A stretch of DNA of 64,000 nucleotides from Cellvibrio japonicus Ueda107 (GTDB lineage: Bacteria > Pseudomonadota > Gammaproteobacteria > Pseudomonadales > Cellvibrionaceae): assembly GCF_000019225.1 (NCBI RefSeq), contig NC_010995.1, forward strand, positions 1,496,501 through 1,560,500, written 5' to 3'. The position numbers were made by a program, and so were the translations under genes. Position 1 is the stretch's first letter. Each line of letters starts with the position of its first letter. Below the pieces are notes generated by a model, which had not been told where the DNA came from, did no database searches, and worked only from the letters and a program-made list of their open reading frames with translations. Of this stretch, positions 62,319 through 64,000 are shown piece after piece.

Positions 62319-62345
62319 CATCGCCCTCCCACAAAGAGGGCGATG
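62319..62345 (+). terminator. Intercistronic hairpin between aceE and aceF
   Basis: Perfect 10-bp stem CATCGCCCTC / GAGGGCGATG with a 7-nt loop. Only CTGTTTC follows, so termination would be partial; it may stabilise aceE mRNA or set the aceE/aceF ratio. Confidence 0.5.
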
Positions 62346-62400
62346 CTGTTTCTATTCGTATTCAATAACCCTTGATCGAACCGTTTAGTGAGGAATGACA

Positions 62401-63966
62401 GTGGCAATTCAATCAATCAAAGTGCCCGATATTGGCGGTGCAGAAGGCGTTGAAGTAATCGAAATCTCCGTCAAGGTGGGCGATGTAGTCGCCGAGGGTG
62501 ATTCGATTGTCGTGCTTGAGACCGACAAAGCTTCAATGGAAATTCCTGCCGATGTCGCGGGCAAGGTTGTCGCTATTAAAATAAATGTGGGGGATAAAGT
62601 ATCCCAGGGTGATCTGCTGATTGATGTAGAAGCTGAAGGGGCTGGCGCTGCTGCCGAACCGGCACCTGTCGCTGCACCTGCTCCGGCGGCACCCGCCCCC
62701 GCTGCTGCCAGCGCTGAAGTGGCGGTAGTTGTACCCGACATCGGTGGCGCGGAAGGTGTTGATGTTATTGAGGTTAACGTCAATGTCGGCGATGAAGTTT
62801 CCGCAGGTGATACCCTGATCGTGTTGGAAACCGACAAAGCCTCTATGGAAGTTCCTGCCGAAGTCGCCGGTAAAGTTGTCAGCCTGGCAATCAAGGTAGG
62901 CGATAAAGTATCCCAGGGCAGTGCTATCGGCGTGATTGCTACGACCGGCGCGGCACCCAAGGCAGACGCTGCCAAAGCGGAAGCGCCGAAAGCAGAGGCG
63001 CCCAAGCCAGCTGCTGCTCCAGCACCCGTTGCCGCCAAGGTAGAAGAAATTGTACAAACCGGTGATGTATATGCAGGCCCCGCCGTGCGCAAACTGGCTC
63101 GCCAACTGGGCGTGGATCTGGGCAAGGTCAGCGGTACGGGCCCCCGCGGTCGCTTGCTGAAAGATGATGTACGCACTTACGTTAAGCCTATCGTACAGGC
63201 TGCACAATCGGGTGCTGCAGTTGGTGGTGCAGGTATTCCTCGTGTGCCGGCGGTGGACTTCGCCAAGTTTGGTGAAATTGAAACGGTGAAAATGTCCAAG
63301 GTGAAGAAAATCACTGCCGACAATATGACCCGTAACTGGCTCAATATCCCCCATGTTACCCAATGGGATGATGCGGATATCACCGACCTTGAAGCCTTCC
63401 GCAATAGCCTCAAGGCCGAAGCCGAAAAACGCGGTAGCAAACTGACCCCCCTGCCATTCCTGTTGAAAGCCGCTGCCGCTGCGCTGGTTGCCGAGCCAAG
63501 TTTTAATGTGTCTTTACATCACGATGGCGAAAGTATTGTGCATAAGAAGTATGTGCACATTGGTATTGCCGTAGACACGCCCAATGGTTTGATGGTGCCT
63601 GTCATTCGCAACGTTGATAAGAAAGGCCTGTGGGAACTGACTGACGACATCAACGCTATCGTGAAAAAAGCGCGCGATGGCAAACTGCTGCCGGCCGATA
63701 TGCAAGGTGGCTGCTTCACTATTTCCAGCCTGGGGGCTGCCGGTGGTAATGGTTTCACGCCTATCGTGAACGCACCGGAAGTGGCTATCCTCGGTGTGTC
63801 GCGCGCGCAAATGAAACCCGTCTGGAATGGCAAGGAGTTTGTGCCGCGCAATATGTTGCCGCTGTCACTCTCCTACGATCACCGCGCCATTAATGGCGCT
63901 GATGCGGGCCGTTTCTTCACTTACCTGACCGCGGTAGTCGCTGATGTAAGACGCTTGCTGTTGTAA
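62401..63966 (+). CDS. aceF: Pyruvate dehydrogenase E2, dihydrolipoyl acetyltransferase
   Basis: 521 residues from the GTG at 62401, as AGTGAGG lies at good distance; the ATG at 62395 is only 1-2 nt after it. Two lipoyl domains with lipoyl-Lys in ETDKASMEIP (about 40) and ETDKASMEVP (about 157), Ala/Pro linkers, E1/E3-binding domain GPAVRKLARQLGVDLGKVSG (about 225-258), catalytic domain (about 290-521) with active His in SYDHRAINGADAG. Transfers acetyl to CoA. E3 is not in the window. Confidence 0.96.
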   Translation: MAIQSIKVPDIGGAEGVEVIEISVKVGDVVAEGDSIVVLETDKASMEIPADVAGKVVAIKINVGDKVSQGDLLIDVEAEGAGAAAEPAPVAAPAPAAPAPAAASAEVAVVVPDIGGAEGVDVIEVNVNVGDEVSAGDTLIVLETDKASMEVPAEVAGKVVSLAIKVGDKVSQGSAIGVIATTGAAPKADAAKAEAPKAEAPKPAAAPAPVAAKVEEIVQTGDVYAGPAVRKLARQLGVDLGKVSGTGPRGRLLKDDVRTYVKPIVQAAQSGAAVGGAGIPRVPAVDFAKFGEIETVKMSKVKKITADNMTRNWLNIPHVTQWDDADITDLEAFRNSLKAEAEKRGSKLTPLPFLLKAAAAALVAEPSFNVSLHHDGESIVHKKYVHIGIAVDTPNGLMVPVIRNVDKKGLWELTDDINAIVKKARDGKLLPADMQGGCFTISSLGAAGGNGFTPIVNAPEVAILGVSRAQMKPVWNGKEFVPRNMLPLSLSYDHRAINGADAGRFFTYLTAVVADVRRLLL

Positions 63967-64000
63967 TAGCCTGCGGTTATGAAATGACAAAAAGGCCAGC

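Noticed and set aside
1..64000. tRNA, rRNA, prophage, toxin-antitoxin or defence genes
   Set aside because: Read through both strands by eye; no cloverleaf-like segment, integrase, phage structural gene, restriction or Cas-like protein was recognised.

Overview
The window looks like chromosomal DNA of a free-living, polysaccharide-degrading gammaproteobacterium, most probably a Cellvibrio (Cellvibrionaceae). The housekeeping genes (minCDE, aceEF, ettA, slyX, yciH, bepA next to a tusA-like gene, ygiQ) are of gammaproteobacterial type and resemble Pseudomonas gene sets. Secreted proteins carry long poly-serine linkers, a GlyGly-CTERM tail is present, and there are GH13, GH43 and CE4-type carbohydrate genes. 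The genus is inferred from this style; there is no rRNA or tRNA in the window to prove it.

Layout. 1-4.1 kb: the end of a Csu-type chaperone-usher pilus operon (usher C-terminus, two-domain tip subunit), a polysaccharide deacetylase, a small conserved protein and a CorC/HlyC-type membrane protein. 4.1-12.4 kb: a surface block on the minus strand with a 1707-residue lipoprotein holding 34 thrombospondin type 3 units, an OmpA-like protein just upstream of it, and a zinc metalloprotease with a Ser linker and GlyGly-CTERM tail behind a roughly 400-nt leader. 12.6-19.4 kb: a complete Fe-siderophore uptake block (TonB-dependent receptor, DUF3649/PepSY/DUF3325 inner-membrane cassette, tonB-exbB-exbD) with Fur-box-like sites. 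19.6-22.1 kb: a GH13 lipoprotein and a small surface-antigen-like protein. 22.2-26.1 kb: a zinc block, with a His-rich TonB-dependent receptor and a His-rich lipoprotein behind a near-perfect Zur box. 26.1-30.9 kb: ChrA, a second Fur-controlled siderophore receptor, and a degenerate AcvB/VirJ-like gene.

31-34.6 kb: a periplasmic-binding/PDC-sensor gene split by an intact IS66-family element (32014-34385) with an exact 8-bp target duplication. 34.6-39.3 kb: ettA, then a sugar symporter and a cytoplasmic GH43 enzyme that together suggest uptake and intracellular hydrolysis of pentose oligosaccharides. 39.3-51.4 kb: a DUF3300 protein, minCDE, a YceI lipoprotein, a HerA-like ATPase, YgiQ, a rhodanese and several small conserved genes, an AraC-regulator remnant, yciH, an EstB-like esterase and slyX. 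51.6-64 kb: a PAS-GGDEF-EAL protein, bepA, a tusA-like gene, a pitrilysin-type M16 protease and the pyruvate dehydrogenase genes aceE-aceF.

Metal supply dominates the middle of the window. The tonB-exbB-exbD operon would energise the two siderophore receptors and the zinc receptor, and Fur and Zur sites in front of them tie the block to iron and zinc starvation. No CRISPR array, prophage, toxin-antitoxin or defence island was seen; the only intact mobile element is the IS66 copy. The least explained items are the giant TSP3 lipoprotein with its OmpA-like neighbour, the structured leader of the GlyGly-CTERM protease, the His-rich lipoprotein of the zinc operon, and the internally deleted AcvB-like gene.
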